From NCBI GenBank assembly GCA_947471745.1, contig CANJKZ010000264.1, positions 379,501-443,500 of the forward strand: a stretch of 64,000 bases of DNA, written 5' to 3'. The position numbers and the translations under genes were made by a program. The DNA is from Closterium sp. Naga37s-1 (Eukaryota; Streptophyta; Zygnematophyceae; Desmidiales; Closteriaceae). The notes under the pieces are model-generated. The model was not told the origin of the DNA. It was given only the letters and a program-made list of their open reading frames with translations, and did not search any database. Of this stretch, positions 61,411 to 64,000 are shown in pieces (position 1 is the first letter of the stretch; every line of letters starts with the position of its first letter).

Positions 61411-63908
61411 ATGAGGCCAATGACGTCATTCATGCTTCACCTGCCTGTCCTAGCCTGCTGCGTTCTAGGAGCACTCTCCGTACTGGTCTCGTCCCAAGAG
61501 ATTTCTGAAAATTCTCATAACAGCCTGATCACCTCCTCGCTGATTCAAACGTCCTCTACGGGCACAACTGGTAGCAGCGATGCATCCCTCACCCCTCTCC
61601 GCCAATCTTCCCGCTCCCTGCTTCAGCTGCGCCACTGTGCCGCCCAGGCCTGTCCGCCCTACCTCTGCTGCTCCTCCTCCTTCGGCTGTGGCCTCGGCTC
61701 CGCCTGCCTCACTGACTGCCTCTCCGGCCCCTGCGAAACCGCTGGTAACACGGTTACCAGTAACAGCGTCACTGGTAACAGTGCTGCTGGTACTGGTAAC
61801 ACTGTCGATGGTGCCACTGCTGATGGTAGTACCACTGGTGGTGGTGGTAACCCTAGGGGGCCTCGGTTACAACCCCCTGTGTGCTGCACCGCTGCTGCCT
61901 GCGACATCGCTCCCATTATGTGTGGTTCAGGGTGCATCTCAGGCCCCTGCTTCCCACGTGACTATGTTCGCAGCAGAGTGGCAGAACTTCGGAACCGGAG
62001 AAACAGCAGCAGTAATAGAGGAATAGGGGCTGGTTCTAGTGGCAGTGGGCGCAACAGCGGCATGGGTAACGGTACCAGCAATAGCAGCAGCGGCAGTAAC
62101 AGCAGCAGCAATTTTGCAAGCAGCAGTGTTACAGGTGGCAATAATGTTACAGGTAGTATCAACGTTACAAGCGGTGGCAATTTAAGCACTGGTAGCAGCA
62201 ATGGCAGCAGAAACGAGGCCAGCAGCAGCACCAACAACGACACTGACAACAGCAGAAGCAGTGACAATGACAGTGACAGCAGTGGCAGCAGCGTTGGTAC
62301 AGTGTCGGTGGGTGTGCTGGCCATTGTGGTTGTTGGCAGCGTCTTCTCTTCTCTCTTCCTACTTCTAGCCATCTTCCTCTGCCTGCGGCATCAGCAGAAG
62401 CAGAGAGAGAGGAGGGAGAACAACGAGGAGGAGAGACAGGGAGGATCAAGCACAAGAGAAAAAGGACGGTTCTGGCAGAAGCCGAGTCAGCGCTGGTGGC
62501 AATGGGCTAGGAACAGGACAATTCATGCCGACCCCGAGACTGCCTCTCAGCAGCACAACAATCACGCCAGCAGAAACAAGATCTCACTGACCCTGGCCTC
62601 TTCCCCCTCCGATGCACCTCGCCGCTTCACCTTTGCTCAGCTACGCAGTGCAACAGACGGGTTCTCTCAGGCGAATAAGATCGGAGAGGGGGCTTTTGGG
62701 ACAGTCTACCGTTCACTTGCCATTCCTGATGCTGATTTACGACGTGCCACGTCAGCAAGCAGGAGAGGAAAGGACGCAGCAGCTTCTAGGAAGGGGGTGG
62801 AAGATGAGCAGCGAATTGAGGAGTTGTGGGCGGTGAAGAGGGCGAAGAGGGGGAGCATGGGACCAGGAGGGGCGTTCGAGCGAGAGGTGAGTTCGTGGGT
62901 GTGGCATATCTCGCAATCTGGAGCATTGTTTCACTCTTAACCGTGTGTACAGTTTCCAGAAAGCAACCCAGCAGTGCGGTTTCTGTTGGTGAGCCACTTT
63001 TTCAAATGCGGTTCTATGGTGTTCCATGCGATTCCATGCGGTTCCCCCCGCCAGGTGCGGACCATCTGGCGTTTGAACCACCGCAGTTTGGTGTCTCTCA
63101 TTGGGTGGTGTGCGGAGCAAGGAGAGCAGCTGCTGGTGTATGAGTTTGTGCCCAACGGCAACCTCTATGAAGCCCTGCATGGTACGTACTGGCTTAGAAG
63201 TGAAGGAAGTGTGTGGGAGAGGAAGTGCGTGTGTGATGGGGATGGAAGTGCATCAGAGGCTGGTGTGCAGAGCAAGGGGAGCAGCTGCTGGTGTACGAGT
63301 TTGTGCCTAATGGCAACCTCTATGAAGCTCTGCATGGTGCGTGTGATGTGAGATTGGAGGTGAAAAGAGTGTGTGTGATGGGAATGGCAGAGCATGACAG
63401 GATGGTGTGTGGAGCAAGGGGAGCAGCTACTGGTGTATGGATTCGTGCTCACCAGTACAATCAGTTCGAGTTTGAGGCTGTCTGGTGCACATGCGGATGC
63501 AATAGGCCCCACATCTCTCCATCTCTCACGCACTGCATGATCTTTTCAAATTCTCAAACGTCTAGGCATGTGGGCGCAGTAGCCCCCCCCCTTGTCTCTC
63601 ACGCACCTTATCATGCTGCTCCATCGTGGATGCGGCTAACGTAGCGGCTGGTGTACATGAGTCGTTCTCAGTGGCACTCTATTTATCTCAACGAGCCTCT
63701 GCGTGGTATATTCATGACATGTCTTGAGGTGTTCAACAGAGAAACAACTTCTGAAACACTACAGCCATCTCTTCCTGTGCCCTCCACCCCCCCACCTTTC
63801 CCTCTTTTCCCCGCCCACACAGACCTCTCCCGCCCACCGCTTTCCTTTCTCCAACGTGTCCACATCGCACTGGGCATCGCGCGTGCTCTGCACTACATAC
63901 ACGAGCAG
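61411..63908 (+). CDS. Receptor-like kinase with hevein-like cysteine-rich ectodomain (partial)
   Basis: Exons seen: 61,411-62,886, 63,055-63,181 and 63,823-63,908, in phase; the gene continues past the window. Residues 1-29 form a signal peptide. Residues ~76-108 (CPPYLCCSSSFGCG, DCLSGPC) match the chitin-binding type 1 (hevein) cysteine pattern; a degenerate second one lies at ~151-180 (VCCTAAACD, CGSGCISGPC). An Asn/Ser/Gly-rich stalk with many N-glycosylation sites leads to a membrane helix (~300-327) and a kinase domain from ~406 (FTFAQLRSATDGF, GEGAFGTVY, LWAVKRAKRG, GWCAEQGEQLLVYEFVPNG, IALGIARALHYIHE), as in plant RLK/Pelle kinases. A ~35-residue basic insert separates the glycine loop from the ATP-binding lysine. 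The catalytic loop is outside the window. Confidence 0.85.
63250..63710 (+). repeat. Ghosts of RLK exon 2 (3' part plus donor)
   Basis: 63,258-63,342 repeats tggtgtgcagagcaagggg, gagcagctgctggtgta and ggcaacctctatgaagctc with the donor catggtgcgtg. 63,395-63,450 is a shorter copy (tgtgtggagcaaggggagca) and 63,645-63,710 a strongly decayed one (ctggtgtacatgag, gagcctctgcgtggtata). All follow the true exon. Confidence 0.85.
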
Positions 63909-64000
63909 GTCAGCTTGTGTAGAGTTAGCAGGTCAATTCACCTTGTTTCCTGTTGAGTCGACTCAAAATCACCTTGATGTTGCCTATGAGCTGCTGCTCT

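Overview
The window looks like nuclear DNA of a green, plant-type eukaryote. It carries spliced genes with plant-type products (an organelle-targeted tryptophan synthase alpha subunit, a DCD2-like D-cysteine desulfhydrase, a PSK-SIMULATOR-type DUF3475/DUF668 protein, a receptor-like kinase), Ty1/copia retrotransposons, a miniature LTR element (TRIM), GC-rich coding sequence, very long low-complexity protein tails and many minisatellites. A streptophyte alga, possibly zygnematophycean, is my best guess. That is inference from protein flavour, not a database match.

Layout. Positions 1-13,200 are a nest of retroelements: a decayed copia element on the minus strand (A), split by a decayed copia element on the plus strand (B, 3,227-10,007), with a complete 349-bp TRIM (12,448-12,796, 5-bp target duplication) inside A's 5' LTR. 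A lies at the 3' end of an unrecognised minus-strand gene (13,099-15,687), whose last ~34 codons read into LTR sequence. Then come a BORCS8-like gene (minus, 18,944-20,756), a DCD2-like PLP enzyme (plus, 21,633-27,008), an O-fucosyltransferase-like gene (minus, 27,602-32,819), RAD51 (plus, 33,780-35,449), a 2,779-residue PSI-like protein (plus, 36,335-48,336), tryptophan synthase alpha (plus, 49,150-53,547), a GT92/DUF23-like glycosyltransferase (minus, 54,025-59,557) and the 5' part of a receptor-like kinase with hevein-like ectodomain motifs (plus, from 61,411, running off the right edge). Exon models were built by hand. All phases close, and the six complete spliced models in this set from BORCS8 to GT92 end on a stop (337 aa for RAD51, 347 for TrpA, 493 for GT92, 508 for DCD2, 737 for the O-FucT, 419 for BORCS8, 2,779 for PSI).

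The most striking feature is not a gene. In nearly every multi-exon gene except RAD51, the introns hold tandem, decaying copies of the neighbouring exon's edge ('ghost exons', at least 35 pieces). Copies of an exon's 5' half plus its acceptor lie upstream of the real exon; copies of its 3' half plus donor lie downstream; terminal-exon ends are also copied beyond the stop codon. Several intronic minisatellites start exactly at a splice donor, and one has the form CAG|GTGCGTG at every unit boundary. A family of short palindromes, TTTTGAG-N4-CTCAAAA, is scattered through introns and spacers. The genes themselves are unrelated housekeeping, signalling and cell-wall genes with no operon logic.
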